NCBI RefSeq assembly: GCF_001659605.2
Contig: NC_035171.2
Span: forward strand, 7,359,873 to 7,423,872
Direction of reading: 5' to 3'
Source: Manihot esculenta
Taxonomy: Eukaryota; Streptophyta; Magnoliopsida; Malpighiales; Euphorbiaceae
DNA: 64,000 bases
Shown here: positions 50,441 through 63,134 of the stretch, piece by piece
How positions within the stretch are numbered: position 1 is the first letter of the stretch
Layout of the letters: each line of letters begins with the position of its first letter
Notes under the pieces: model-generated
What the model saw: the letters and a program-made list of their open reading frames with translations, nothing else
Databases searched by the model: none
What the model was told of the DNA's origin: nothing
Program-made: the position numbers and the translations under genes

Positions 50441-53346
50441 ATTATTGTAGAGTTCATTGCTTAGCATCACAAAAGAAAGATAAAAGTTTCAATCCATCTC
50501 CTCTTTGATGCTTTGTTGATGCCATTAAGATTGTTGAACTGATTTGACTAATCACCAACATTTGGAAATGACAAATTTTCTTTTATACGTAAATGCACAC
50601 CTTGAAATTCACCCTACATTACCAAGACAAAGTAAAATTTAGCAGTTGATTTAGCACAATTTAGACATTTAATGTATGTCTACCTCAACTTTTCTTGCAA
50701 AGTGATGAAATAATGGGAGAGAATGCGAAGAATTATATTGAAATAGTTATCATTTAGAAATCTCAAGTAATCTCTATCACATGTACATACATTCTTACAG
50801 TGTATGGGGTTTGTTTTCTTCGAATAATTTTTCTCAAAATTTTCTTTACTACTTGATAAATATAACTCCATACGCTATAAGAATGTACCAAAAAGTAGCA
50901 AATGATTTTACCAATGAATTTGAATATATTGAAATTAGTAATTTGTGAGAGAAAATGAGTTGATTTTACCAACAGATTTCACAATTTATTGATAAAATCT
51001 ACTACAAAATCTTAGATTTTGAAATGTTTCAGACTCATTAAAAAAATTATTTCAAGCTCACAAAAAATTAGTATGTTTTATATTCATATATTTATAGGTT
51101 TTTTAATCTTAATTCATATATTGATAGTTATTCCATATATTATAGAATACTGAATAAAACCTCATGTAGATTGAAATTGAGATGCAAATGGGCTGAATTT
51201 TCTTTTTCGGATTTGAGTGGGCCAATTAAATTGAGGTGGGTATCTTAGAATTGTTGGGCCATTGATGGTTACATTAGAGTGTGTAAATGAGATTCTTGAG
51301 ATAATTGTCCATTTGATTTTCCAAACTTTCTTTATTAAATATTAGGAATTCGAACCTCACCATGGAATCAGGTAAGAGTGGATATTTGATTAGTCAAACC
51401 AATTTTTTAAAAGAATTAATTTTTTTTAAAAAAGATTAATCAAATCCAATCAAAATTTTATGGCAAAGTTAATGTAAAAATCAACTTGAAATATTCAATT
51501 TAGTTACTTAATTTAACCCTATATAATATATAATTTATTTAATATTAATTTATAAGCTTATAATATAAATAAAAATATAATTATATATTATTTTTTATTG
51601 ATAAAAATATAAATAATATTTAGTTTAGATATATTAATTAAAGAAATTAAATTAATTCCAAGCCCACTGCCATGATTTATATTATATTTTTTTTATTACT
51701 TCAATCATTAAAATTATATTAATTTACTTTTTAGACAAGCTTCCTTAGTTTTTCACAATTTTTTTTTCAAAAACATTTTACATTTCTAATATGTAGGCTA
51801 ATTAAAAAAATTAGTTAATAAAAAATATTTTTTAATCAAAATAAAAATAAGTTATTTTTACAATTTAAAAATCTTATTTTATTAATATATTTTAATTTTA
51901 AATAAAAATTAAATAATAAAAAAGTTATTTTGTAATAAAATATCTTTTATGGAAAATATTTCCGAAGATATTTTCTAAATATAACTTGTTCTTTGTAAAT
52001 AAATAAAACCTAAAAGACTAAAATAAATAGTATTAACAATATTATTGACAATATATGAAATTATTTGAAATTATAATATTTTGAGAGAGACAAAGACATG
52101 AGAAAATATTAAAAAGAGAGGGAGAGACCGAGAGAAATTGAAAGAAAAAAATTATATAGACTATTGTATATGTTAATAGTTATTCTCACATACTATAATT
52201 TTAAAAATATCACGGTCGAAGAAAATAAGTTTGTAAAGTTTTAATAAAATCTTGTAATTTTTTTATAACCTTTTATATCAAATTATGTTAATTTAATATT
52301 TAGGTAATTTTTTTTCCTCTTAAAAGTCTCTTTATTCGATAAACTGTTTTCTTTTCTTTTAAAAAATATATTTTTAAATATTTTTATTAGTTCTTTTCCA
52401 TTTTTTTTAAATTATTGTAAAGAATATGTAAAGATAAATATTAAGTTTCCATTAATAAATTTAATTTTTTAAAAAATTAAATTTACTTTATTTTATTAAA
52501 AATAAAATTAAGTATAGAAAAATTTTGAAAATAAAAATTCATTAAATTTTACTTTTATTTTTCAATTTTTATATATTCTAATTTTAGAAGTACTAATAAA
52601 GTAAACAACATTCTGGAAAAAAAAATTAAATTAGCAAAAAGGTAAGGTGAGGATGTAATTTTATTGTTATTAAAGAATATTAATATATTAATTATATAAA
52701 ATTTATAAATATATAACAAATAAAGCTCGTAAAAAAATTAAAATATATAGTAAATTTCATAAAATTGATTTAAGATATTAAAATAAAAAATTGTTATTGT
52801 CTTTAATAATGAAAATAAAATATAATAAACTACTGCATTTTGAAATACAAAATATTGACAATAATATGATTTTTAGATTAATGTTTTAAATTTATTTATA
52901 AAGTAAATTATTATTTAATTTTTATAAATAGAAATATTAAATTTTAACATGAAATATTCTTAAATATATTTATTTTATTTTATTTTTTAAATTTTATAAA
53001 TATATATTAACGTATTTATTATTCATACCACCTTATATTAAAATTATATTAATTTAATTTTCACGCCAGCGATCTTAATTTTCCACAACCTTTTTTAAAA
53101 AAAATATTTTACATTTTTAACATTTAAGTCAATAAAAAAATATTTAATAAAAAATATTTTTCTATCAAAATAAAAATGTATTATTTTCTGTATTTTAAAA
53201 ATTTTATTAAAATATCAACTATATAAAATTATTAATATATTTTAATTTTTAAATTAAAATTAATTAATAAAAAATAAATTATTTTGTTATAAAATATTTT
53301 CTTTTGATTGATATTTTTTAAATATAAATTTTTTTCATAAATAAAT
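50441..53346. other. AT-rich region, duplicate of RLP flank
   Basis: No gene found. 50440-50700 repeats 41450-41780; 51010-52300 repeats 41990-43100 and 8350-9500; 52600-53340 repeats 13490-14000 and 6560-7220 (taaagctcgtaaaaaaatt at 52719). Element 1 of the gypsy nest was inserted into this copy at 53346. Confidence 0.68.
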
Positions 53347-55532
53347 TGTAACGACTCCAAAAACGGACCGCTACCGGCGCTAGAATCTAGATCGACATAA
53401 GGTTGCCGGGACCCGTAGCAAGCCTAACATACATCCTATAAACATGTTAACATCCCATACATGATCATACATTTTCATAAAAATTTTAAAATTTACATCT
53501 ACCAAACTTGACCTGTGCATGCATTAAAACCATATACATAAAACCCCTACTAGAGTCCTCATTAAATGCTTTAGTAGGTAAACATAACCTAACATATATC
53601 AAGCTTGGTTCATCATTTCTCATCATAAAGACATTTCATTACAAGGATCATGTACCAAAGGGACTAATCATACATTAGGGTCAAGAACAATACTAAACTC
53701 CAATACAATTCTTTACATTACATCACATCATATCATTTTACAATACATGTCCACTTCTATCTATTACATACACTATGCCCCTACTCTTGCTGACCTCCCG
53801 ATCTAGCTTGAACCTGCAAGCTTGGGGGTTAAGGGAAAGGGGTGAGCTAAAAAGCCCAGTGAGCAGAACTATAAGCTGTTAAATAAAAACATGCCATTAT
53901 GAAATGCATCACAACACAAATACATCACATCAAAGATGGAATTGTCACCATTAGCCCTCTACATAATCTAACAGTGTCAGGACGTAGAATGGGTCTCTGG
54001 TCTTTCCCTTAAAATAACATATCATAACATTCCAAGGTGCTAGGACATAGAATGGATCCTGGTCTTTCTCTTATGTCGTGCCAGGGGACGTAGAATGGGT
54101 CCCTCTAGACTTCCACACCGTATCATAACATATCATAGCATCTCGAGGGCTATGGGTCATCCAATATCCATCCACATCAACATCATATTATGAAATGCAA
54201 CATATTCGTGAATTCTAATGCAACAACCTATTTCATACATGGCATTGGTGATGCATGATCATGCTAAAAATTTCATTAATTAAGTAACATAGTTCAGTTC
54301 TACTCACCTCTGGCTAACTCTGAACAGCTAACACTGAGACCCTCCTCGGTTTCTCGGGTCCGATCCTACACAGGTGGACTCAAATGAGGTACCAAACAAA
54401 CACTTACAAGACTCTAAAAAACTCCCCAAAAGCCCCCTAAAACATCATAAACATTCAAAGAAAAATGATGCAAAGGAAGGCTGGACAGGGCACTTTCGGC
54501 GGCAGGTTCGGCCGCCGAAAGTCCCTCCAGAGCCGAAAGTCCCTCCAGAGCCGAAAGTCATGCACCTTCGGCGGCCGAAAGTGCCTTCTAGATCCGAAAC
54601 TCATGCATTTTCGGCGGCAGGTTCGGCGGCCGAAACTCCCCTCCAGAGCCGAAAGTCTAAACTTTCGGGGGCGAGCTTAGGCGGCCAAACATGCCACCAC
54701 AGGCAGGTTCGGCGGCCGAACATACCTTCGGCTGCCGAACCTGAGTTCTTCCAGAATGGGAGAACTCAAGCCTCTCATGCACAAATGCCTCCCAAACTCT
54801 CCAAAATCATACACAACTCACCCAACATGCATAAACATGAATACCAGCATATAGGGGTCTCAAACTAGCCTAAACCCCAACAAACAATATCACATTACAC
54901 ATACATTCATCATCAAACCAAAACTAACCCTAACATTTACATTTACTCTAAACATGCATTAGAACTCTCTAAAACCCCTCAAAACTTCTTAAAACTTACT
55001 TAAAAACATAAGAGGAACAAAGATTAAAGCTTACCTCTTGGAGATCGAAGGGCACACACAACCCAACCTCTGAGGAGAGAGAAAGTGAATCTCCAAGCTC
55101 CAAAACTTATTCTTTGCTCCAAAAACTTCAAAATCTAGTTAAAACTCGTTAAAAACTTATGGGATTTGAGGAGAAAACTCAAGATCATCAAAGGGGTGGC
55201 GGAGACTCACCTTGCCCGAAAATAGAGAGAGAAAACTCGCTCATTTTCGGACAGGGGGCCTTTTATAGGTGGCTGGCCAGACCACCTTCGGGGGCCAAAA
55301 GTGACTCCGCAACTCCACCATGTTCGGCGGCCGAACATGAGGTTTGGCGGGCGAACCTGGGTTTATCTTCCAAAACATTTTCTTTCAAAACCCATTTTTC
55401 TTTCTTCATTAAAATCATAAAATACATGAAAACATCTTAGAAAAATATATTTTACCCTTCTAGAGAGCTCCGACATCCGAGATTCCGCCGGACGGCAGGA
55501 ATTCCGATGCCGGAGTCTAGCTGAGTATTACA
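53347..55532 (-). repeat. 3' LTR of gypsy element 1
   Basis: 2186 bp. In plus coordinates it begins tgtaacgactcc and ends tgagtattaca, the reverse of the LTRs at 58202 and 60928. Order on the minus strand: U3 with palindrome motifs (55310-55350), a TATA box (55259-55267), a leader, a second palindrome cluster (54490-54740), then three copies of a gaaagacc...cattctacgtcc segment (53975-54110). The reading frames at 54374-54868 and 55159-55440 fall on the palindromes and are not genes. Confidence 0.92.
55259..55267 (-). promoter_or_regulatory. TATA box of the element 1 LTR
   Basis: tataaaagg on the minus strand, at the same place as in the two other LTRs, between the two palindrome clusters. 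Confidence 0.75.
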
Positions 55533-55545
55533 TTCTCCCCCCCTT
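55533..55545 (-). other. polypurine tract of element 1
   Basis: aagggggggagaa on the minus strand touches the 3' LTR, the position of the plus-strand primer of LTR retrotransposons. Confidence 0.9.
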
Positions 55546-55631
55546 AAGAACATTCATCCCCGAATGTTCCACAAACAAGCACAAGCAAGGCAAACAGGAA
55601 GGAAAACACCTAAAAGCACAAAACACTAACC

Positions 55632-58201
55632 TCAAAAGAGATAAGGGTATTGCTGGAGCATGGACTCCCGTGTCTCCTAGGTACACTCTTCTATGTTGTG
55701 GTGGTTCCACAGGACTTTCACCATAGGGATTTCCTTGTTCCTCAGCTTTCTGATCTGCGTGTCTAGGATCCGCACTGGCTGCTCAACATAAGTGAGATCT
55801 CCGAGGATCTCTACATCAGGCTCACTAAGAACCTTGCCCAGATCTAACACGAACTTTCATAACATGGAAATATGGAAAACCAGATGGATTCTCTCCATGG
55901 AAGCAAGTAAATCTAACTTGTACGATACATTCCCCACCTTTTGCAAGATCTCGAAGGGTCTGATGTACCGTGGAGCTAGCTTACCTTTCTTTCCAAAACG
56001 CACCACCCCTTTCATAGGAGACACGTTAAGCAATACCAGATCCCCCTTCTGAAACTCTACCTGCCTCCTGCAGATATCTGCATAACTCTTCTTCCGGCTC
56101 ACAGCAGTCTTGATCCTCTCACTGATTATGGGCACCACCCTACTGGTAATCTCTACTAACTCTGGACCTGCTAAGGCCCTCTCTCCCACTTCTTCCCAAC
56201 AAACAGGTGACCTATACTTCCTCCCATACAAAGCTTCATATGGAGCCATCCCTATACTAGCATGATAGCTGTTATTGTAGGCAAACTCCACCAAGGGTAG
56301 ATGTTGCCTCCAAGAACCGCTAAAATCTAGCACACACATTCTGAGCATATCTTCTATTGTCTGGATGGTCCTCTCTGACTGTCCATCAGTCTGTGGGTGA
56401 AAGGCAGTGCTGAAATCCAGTCTGGTACCCATAGCAATCTGCAGACTCCGTCAAAACCTAGAGGTGAACTGGGGTCCCTTATCTGACACTATTGATACTG
56501 GAGCTCCATGCAGCCTTACAACTTCATCCACAAACACTTGTGCCAATTTGTCCACATAATAGCCACTCCTGACAGGGATGAAGTGAGCAGATTTGGTTAG
56601 TCTGTCCACAATCACCCATATGGAGTCTAGTCTGTTGGACATTGCCGGTAATCCCACCACGAAGTCCATAGCTATATTCTCCCATTTCCACTCTGGAATT
56701 GGCAGTGGATTGAGCATTCCAACCGGCTTCTGATGTTCCAGCTTCACCCTCTGACATATCTCACAGGCGGACACGAACTGTGCCACCTCTCTTTTCATAG
56801 CTGGCCACCAATAGACTCTTTTTAGATCCTGGTGCATCTTGGTGGCTCCAGGGTGAATGTTGTACCTGGCATTATGAGCTTCCCTCATAATGTCTCCCTT
56901 CAGACTCACGTCATCTGGTATACATAATCTGTTCCCATAGCGGAGGATCCCTTTGTTGTCAAATCTGAACTCTTCATTCTTGCCCACTTGAACTGCTCTT
57001 GCTATCTTCACTAACTCTGGGTCCTCATGCTGTTTCTGGGCCACTTGCTCCAGAAACACGGGTGTAACTCTCATTTGAGCTATCAAAGCACCTGTACCAG
57101 ACAGCTCCAACTGTAACCCTTCATTAATGAGCTTATAAAACTCTCTCACCACCGGTCTCCTCTCTAATGTAATATGGGATAAACTGCTAAGTGATTTCCA
57201 GCTTAGGGCATCTGCCACAACATTTTCCTTACCCAGATGGTACTGGATTTTGCAATCATAGTCACTAAGCAGTTCTACCCATCTCCTCTGCCTCAGGTTT
57301 AACTCTCTCTGACTCAGAATGTATTGCAAACTCTTATGATCTGTAAAGATCTCGCATTTAACCCCATAGAGGTAATGCCTCCACATCTTGAGTGCAAAGA
57401 TTACAGCTGCCATCTCCAGGTCATGTGTAGGATAATTCAACTCATGCTTCTTCAGCTGCCTAGAAGCATAAGCAATTACCCTATCATTCTGCATCAGCAC
57501 ACAACCTAGTCTCACACGGGACGCATCACAGAAAACTGTGAAGTCTTTATTATTGGTAGGCAGAGCTAACACCGGTGCTGACGTCAACCTCTTCTTTAGC
57601 TCTTCGAAACTCTCTTCACACTGATCAGACCACACAAACCACTTATTCTTCTTAGTCAATCTGGTTATAGGAGCAGCAATTTTTGAGAAGTCCTGAACGA
57701 ACCTCCTGTAGTAACTTGTCAAACCCAAGAAGCTTTTAATCTCTGTTACTGTGGTGGGTCTAGGCCAGTTAGCTACAGCTTCCACTTTCTTGGAGTCCAC
57801 TTTAATTCCCTGTTCTGACACAACATGCCCCAAGAATGAGATGCTCTTCAACCAGAATTCACACTTGGAGAACTTGGTATACAAGCCGTGCTCCCTCAGG
57901 GTCTGTAAAACAATCCTCAGATGATGGACATGCTTCTCTGCGTTTCTGGAATACAATAAGATATCATCGATGAAGACAATAACAAAGTGATCCAGATACT
58001 GATTGAAAACCCTGTTCATGAGATCCATGAATGCTGCAAGAGCATTGGTTAGTCTGAATGGCATCACCAGGAACTCATAGTGCCCATATCTGGTCCTGAA
58101 CGCCATCTTCGGCACATCTTCTTCTCTTATCCTCAACTGGTGATACCCAAATCTCAGGTCTATCTTGGAGAAACAACCTGCTCCTGCTAGCTGGTCGAAT
58201 A
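55632..58201 (-). pseudogene. gypsy (chromovirus) pol of element 1, RT to chromodomain
   Basis: Minus strand, one frame throughout. Reverse transcriptase: FIDDILLYS at 57954-57980. RNase H: residues D204, E241, D266 and D309, counted from the Met at 58136. Integrase: zinc motif H421/H428/C458/C461, then catalytic D491 and D552, with the Glu in GQSERTI (56373) after the break. A chromodomain follows near 55640-55760 (PVRILD, then KVLWNHHNIEECT), which places the element in the chromoviruses. In-frame stops: TGA at 56451, TGA at 55857 and TAG at 55677; the frame ends at TGA 55632. The part before 58201 continues beyond the inserted solo LTR. No frameshift is visible, only stops. Protein function in life: replication and integration of the element. 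Confidence 0.93.
58197..58201. repeat. 5-bp target duplication, left
   Basis: gaata, the same as 60472-60476; it flanks the solo LTR. Confidence 0.92.
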
Positions 58202-60471
58202 TGTAATACCCGGCTAGACTCCGGTATCGGAATTCCTACCGTCCGGTGGAATTTTCGATGTCGGAAACCTCTAGAAGGGTAAAAGCATGTTTTTATAAAA
58301 TGTTTTAATGTATTTTATGGTTTTAAGTATGAAATAAAATGAGTTTTTTTGTATGAAAATAGCTTAGAGGAAAACCCAGGTTCGGCCGCCGAAACTCAAG
58401 TTCGGCCGCCGAACATGCATGCGTTTTGGAGGCACGTTAGGCCCCCGAAGGCATAAGTGAGGGGAGTCCAGGTTCGGCCGCCGAACTTAACCTTAGGCCG
58501 CCGAACATGACATGCATGTGGAGGCACTTTCGGCTCCCGAACGTGGCCTGGCCAGCCACCTATAAAGGGGTCCCTTAGCCGAAAACGGGTGAGTTTTCTC
58601 CCCATTTCCGGCCAAGGTGAGCTCTCCGCCATCCCTCGCCAATCTTGAGTTTCTTCCTTCCATCCTTCATGATTTTTATGAGTTTATAACTTTGTTTTGA
58701 AGATTTTTGAGTATAAAGCAAGTTTTGGAGCTTTGAGGTTCAAGGAACTCTCTCTCCCCCATTTTTCGAGCTAGGGTCATTCTCCTCTCGATCTTCAAGA
58801 GGTAAGGGCCGATCTTGAGCTTATTGCATGTTTTAAGTAAGTTTTAAGTATATCTATGGGGTAGAATGCATGTTTAGCTTATGGATGAGTTTTGAGTTCA
58901 TATTGTGTTTTTGAGCAATGTGGCTTGTATGAGTATGTTTGATGTGTTGTAGATGGGGTTTAAGGTAGTTTGAGACCCCTAGGAGCTTGTATGCATGTTT
59001 TGGTTGAGCTAAATGCATGATGGTATGAGATAAGAGGCATTTATGCATGTTGAACCAAGTTTCTGCCACTTTGGAGAAACTCAGGTTCGGCCGCCGAAGG
59101 GGACTTTCGGTCGCCGAACCCTCTTGTGGAGGCAGCATTTGGCTGCCGAAGCTTGCCCCCGAAAGAGGAGTTTCGGCTCTGTCAGGCAGTTTCGGCCGTC
59201 GAAGGTGCCTCCGAACATGCATAAGTTTCGGATCTGTCTGGGAGTTTCGGCCGCCGAAGGTGCCGCCGAACTTGCCTGACTTTTGGCTCTGGAGGGACTT
59301 TCGGCCGCCGAACCTACCGCCAAAAGTGCCCTGTTCAGCCATTTCTTGCATGTTTCCCTATGATTGTTTCATAATGTTTTAGGGGGTTTTGGGGGAGTAG
59401 TTTAGAGTTATGTTTATGTATGTTTGGTCCCTCATTTGAGTCCACCTATATAGGTTCGGACCCGAGGAACCGAGGACCTCAGCAGTGAGTCGTTCGCCCC
59501 AGTGTCTGGTCAGAGCTAACCAGAGGTGAGTGGAATAACTCTTTAAGTTTCAAAACTAATAAATAAATGTTGAGCATGATACATGCATCACGTATGCCAT
59601 GAGATGTAGTAGGTTGTTTGCATTAGAATCACGAATATGTTGCATTGCATAACTTGATGATGATGTGGATGAATGTTGAATGATCCTATAGTCCTCGTAT
59701 GTTACGGTATGATAATGATACGGTATGGAAAGACCAGTGAGGCCCATTCTACGCCCCTGGCACTATGGAATGTTATGTATGTTATGATATGATAAGAGAA
59801 AGACCAGTGAGGCCCATTCTACGCCCCTGGCATGATTGGACTATGTAGAGGACTATTGGTGACAAGTTCATCCTTAATGTGATTTGTTTGTGCTGTGTTG
59901 CATTTCATGAAAGCATGAATTTAATTATAATATTTTTACTATTCTGCTTACTGGGCTATATAGCTCACCCCTCTCCCCTAACCCCAGGCTTGCAGGTACA
60001 GGGTAGATCAGGAAGTCAAGAAGAGTAAGGTCACATGTTTATGTAATAGTTAGAGTGGACATGAGAATGATGTAATGTATATGTAATGTATGTACAGTCA
60101 TGTTATGAAATAATGTTATGGAGGATTAGAGATTGTGCTTGACCCTATGAGTTATGGTTATCCCTTTGTTACATGATCTATAGATTGTTTTTTATGATGA
60201 TGTTTAAGATAACCCAAGCTTAATGTATGATGAGATACCCCATTGGAGCATTTGATGAGGGCTCCAGTGGAGGTTTATGTTTATATTTATGTGCATGCAC
60301 AGGTTAAGCTTGGTAAAGGAAAGAAAAAGTTTACAGTTTTATGTATGATGTTGATCATGTATGGGATTAAACAGGTTCACAGGATGCATGTTAGGCTTTC
60401 TACGGGTCCCGGCGGCCTTAAGCCGATCTGGATCCTAGCGCCGGTAGCGGTCTGATTTTCGGGTCGTTACA
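58202..60471 (+). mobile_element. solo LTR inserted in element 1 pol
   Basis: 2270 bp from tgtaatacccgg to gggtcgttaca, flanked by the 5-bp duplication gaata. Both flanks are halves of one pol reading frame, and the coding phase on the two sides is consistent once the insert and one gaata are discounted. No internal sequence remains, so a full element was inserted and then reduced to one LTR by recombination. It is the same family as its host, in the opposite orientation. It contains palindrome clusters at 58380-58545 and 59084-59335 and two gaaagaccagtgaggcccat units near 59728 and 59800. Confidence 0.94.
58561..58568 (+). promoter_or_regulatory. TATA box of the solo LTR
   Basis: tataaagg following ggccagccacc, aligned with the TATA boxes of the other two LTRs. 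Confidence 0.75.
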
Positions 60472-60476
60472 GAATA
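60472..60476. repeat. 5-bp target duplication, right
   Basis: gaata, the partner of 58197-58201. Confidence 0.92.
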
Positions 60477-60927
60477 GATCGTCGATCCCGGGCAACGGAT
60501 ACTTGTTCTTGGTAGTAACTTTGTTCAACTGCCTGTAGTCGATGCAAAGTCTCAAGGATCCATCCTTCTTTCTCACAAACAGTACAGGAGCACCCCAAGG
60601 TGAGGTACTCGGTCGGATGAAACCCTTATCTACCAGCTCTTGCAACTGCTCCTTAAGCTCTTTCAACTCTGCTGGTGCCATCCTGTAGGGAGGGATAGAG
60701 ATTGGTCTGGTTCCAGGCATCAATTCTATTTCAAACTCTATCTCCCTAGCAGGTGGTAGTCCTGGAAGCTCATCTGAGAAAACATCTGGAAATTCTCTAA
60801 CCACGGGCTTTGAGGCGGGCTCTCTAACCTGACTATTAAGCTCTCTCACATGAGCCAAATACCCCTGACATCCCTTCCTAAGCAACCTATGAGCCTATAG
60901 GGCTGATATCAAACCTCTAGGCGTACC
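60472..60927 (-). pseudogene. gypsy pol of element 1, start of reverse transcriptase
   Basis: This is the N-terminal side of the same pol: [20 protein letters not shown], then [37 protein letters not shown] and LCIDYRQLN, all conserved at the start of gypsy reverse transcriptase. An in-frame TAG lies at 60895-60897, in the linker between protease and RT. Protease and gag of element 1 are cut away by the insertion of element 2 at 60928. Confidence 0.92.
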
Positions 60928-61253
60928 TGTAATACCCGGCTAGACTACGGTATCAGAATTCCTACCGTCCGGTGGAATCTCGGATGTCGAAAACCTCTAG
61001 AAGGGTAAAACCATGTTTTCATAAAATGTTTTAATGTATTTTATGGTTTTAAGCAAGAAAAGAAGTTGAGTTTTGAATGAAAAAGACCAAGGAGGCATTT
61101 CCAGGTTCGGCCGCCGAACATTGGATAGTTTAGGGGGCCAAGTTAGGCTTCTAAAAGTTTTAAAGGTTCGGCCGTCGAACCTCATGTTCGGCCGCCGAAC
61201 TTGCATGAGTTTTGGAGGCACTTTAGGCTGCCGAAAGGTGGTCTGGCAGCCCC

Positions 61254-61261
61254 TATAAAAG
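61254..61261 (+). promoter_or_regulatory. TATA box of the element 2 LTR
   Basis: tataaaag after gcagcccc, in the same place as in the other LTRs; expected to drive the element transcript. Confidence 0.78.
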
Positions 61262-62904
61262 GGCTCCATGGCCAAAACGGGAGAGTTTTCTCCCCATTTT
61301 CGGCCACGGTGAGTCCATGCCCTCCCATGGTTGATCTTTGATGTTTTTCCTCCGATCTTTCATGTTTTAACAAGCTTTATGTTGATTTGAAGATATTTGA
61401 ACAAAAAGAGCAAGTTTTGAAGCTTGGAGACCAAAGAGTTGATTTCTCCCCATCTCCGAGCTAGGATCGTCTCTCCTCTCATTCTTCAAGAGGTAAGAGT
61501 AGATCCATAGTTCATTTCATGTTTTAAGCAAGTTTTATGAAGTTTCTTGGGGTAGAAATGCATGTGAAGGTTTATGATGAGTTTTTTGGTTAAACGTGTG
61601 TTTATGAACAATGTATGTTGAATATGCATGTTTGATGTGTTTTGGTTGGGGTTTAAGTTAGTTTGAGACCCCTATGTGCTTGTTGGCTTGAGTTTGCTTG
61701 TTGTAGAATAGGTAAATGCATGTTGAATGAGTTGGGAGGCTTTTGTGCATGTTGGAGCTGAGTTTCTACCCTTTGGGAAGAACTCAGGTTCGGCAACCGA
61801 AGGCTCTTTCGGCCGCCGAACCTGCCTGTGGTAGCATGTATCGGCTGTCGAACCCTGCCCCCGAAAGAGGACTTTCGGCTCTGGAAGGGAGTTTCGGCCG
61901 CCGAAGGTGCCGCTGAACATGCATGAGTTTTGTCTCTGGAGGGAACCTTCGGCTGCTGAAAGTGCCGCCGAAGGTGCATGACTTTCGACTCTAGAGGGAC
62001 TTTCGGCCGCCGAACCTGCCGCCGAAAGTGTCCTGTTCAGCCCTCCTTTGCATGATTTCTATGATTATTTTAAGGTGTTTTAGGGGGTTTTTGGGGAGTA
62101 TTTTAGAGTCATGTTTATGGATGTTTGGTCCCTCATTTGAGTCCACCTGTGTAGGTTTGGACCCGAGGAACCGAGGCCCTCAGCAGTGAGATAGCTGCTT
62201 CAGAGTCATTAGAGCTTCAGCCAGAGGTGAGTGTAATAACTCTTTATGTTTTAAAGTAAATAAATCAATTCTTAGCATGATTCACGCATCATGAATACCA
62301 TGAGATATATTAGGTTGTTTGCATTAGAATTCACGAATATGTTGCATTGCATAATATGTTGTTGATGTGGATGGATATTGGATGATCCAAAGCCCCCAAT
62401 CTATGATGTGATGATATGATATGTACGGTACGGAATGAAAGACCAGTGGAACCCATTCTACGTTCGCTGGCACCATGTAAGAGAAAGACCAGGACCCATT
62501 CTACGTTCTTGCATTATGGAATTATGTAGAGGGCTAATGGTGACAAGTTCATCATTTATGTGATATGTTTGTGATGTGATGCATTTCATGGTAGCATGGA
62601 CTTTAAATTTAATGTTTTACTATTCTGCTCACTAGGCTTTATAGCTCACCCCTCTCCCTTAACCCCCAGGTTTGCAGGTACAGGGTAGACCAGGAGGTCA
62701 GCAGGAGTAGAGTCATGTTATGTAATAGCTAGATGTGGACATGAATATGATGTAATGTAAAAGTATAGTATAGAAATGTAATGTATTGATGCTTATGGAA
62801 GTTAGAGTTGTGCTTGACCATAGTATTGTGTTAATCCCTTTCTAGTAGATGATCTCAAATGTTTAATAATGATTATGTATATGAGTTTGTGCATGCACAG
62901 GTTA

Positions 62905-62963
62905 AGAATGAATGAAAGAAAGAATGAATGAATGAAAGAATGAATGAAAGAATGAATGAATGA
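62905..62963. repeat. (AATG)/(AAAG) microsatellite in the LTR
   Basis: Runs of aatg broken by aaag units; specific to this LTR copy. Confidence 0.88.
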
Positions 62964-63121
62964 TTAAATGAGAAAGTTTTAAATTTTTATTTAATTGTTG
63001 ATCATGTATGGGATTAAATAGGTATTCAGGATGAATGTTTGGCTTGCTACGAGTCCCGGCGGCCTTAAGCCGATCTGGATCCTAGCGTCGGTAGCGGTCC
63101 AGTTTCCGGGTCGTTACAGAT

Positions 63122-63134
63122 TGGTATCAGAGCC
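63122..63134 (+). other. primer-binding site of element 2
   Basis: tggtatcagagcc, the sequence complementary to the 3' end of initiator Met tRNA that many plant LTR retrotransposons use to prime reverse transcription. It lies 3 bases after the LTR end. Confidence 0.93.

Larger units (their letters stand above)
60928..63118 (+). repeat. 5' LTR of gypsy element 2
   Basis: 2191 bp from tgtaatacccgg to gggtcgttaca, very similar to the solo LTR. It contains palindrome clusters at 61100-61240 and 61785-62030, a TATA box at 61254, two gaaagaccag...cattctacg units near 62428 and 62473, and an (AATG)n-type microsatellite at 62905-62963 absent from the other LTRs. It is followed directly by a primer-binding site, which identifies it as the 5' LTR. 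The outer target duplication (gtacc would be expected) cannot be checked because the element leaves the window. Confidence 0.93.

Noticed and set aside
54374..55440. Open frames in the LTR at 53347 with Arg/Pro/Ser-rich products
   Set aside because: They arise because the palindrome arrays lack stops in several frames on both strands. There is no domain, and they lie inside an LTR.
58396..59382. Overlapping frames on both strands in the solo LTR (FGGR/RRPK repeats)
   Set aside because: Same cause: TTCGGCGGCCGAA units read as repeated short peptides in every frame.
61653..61979. Similar repeat-peptide frames in the element 2 LTR
   Set aside because: Palindrome-derived, no start context, inside an LTR.
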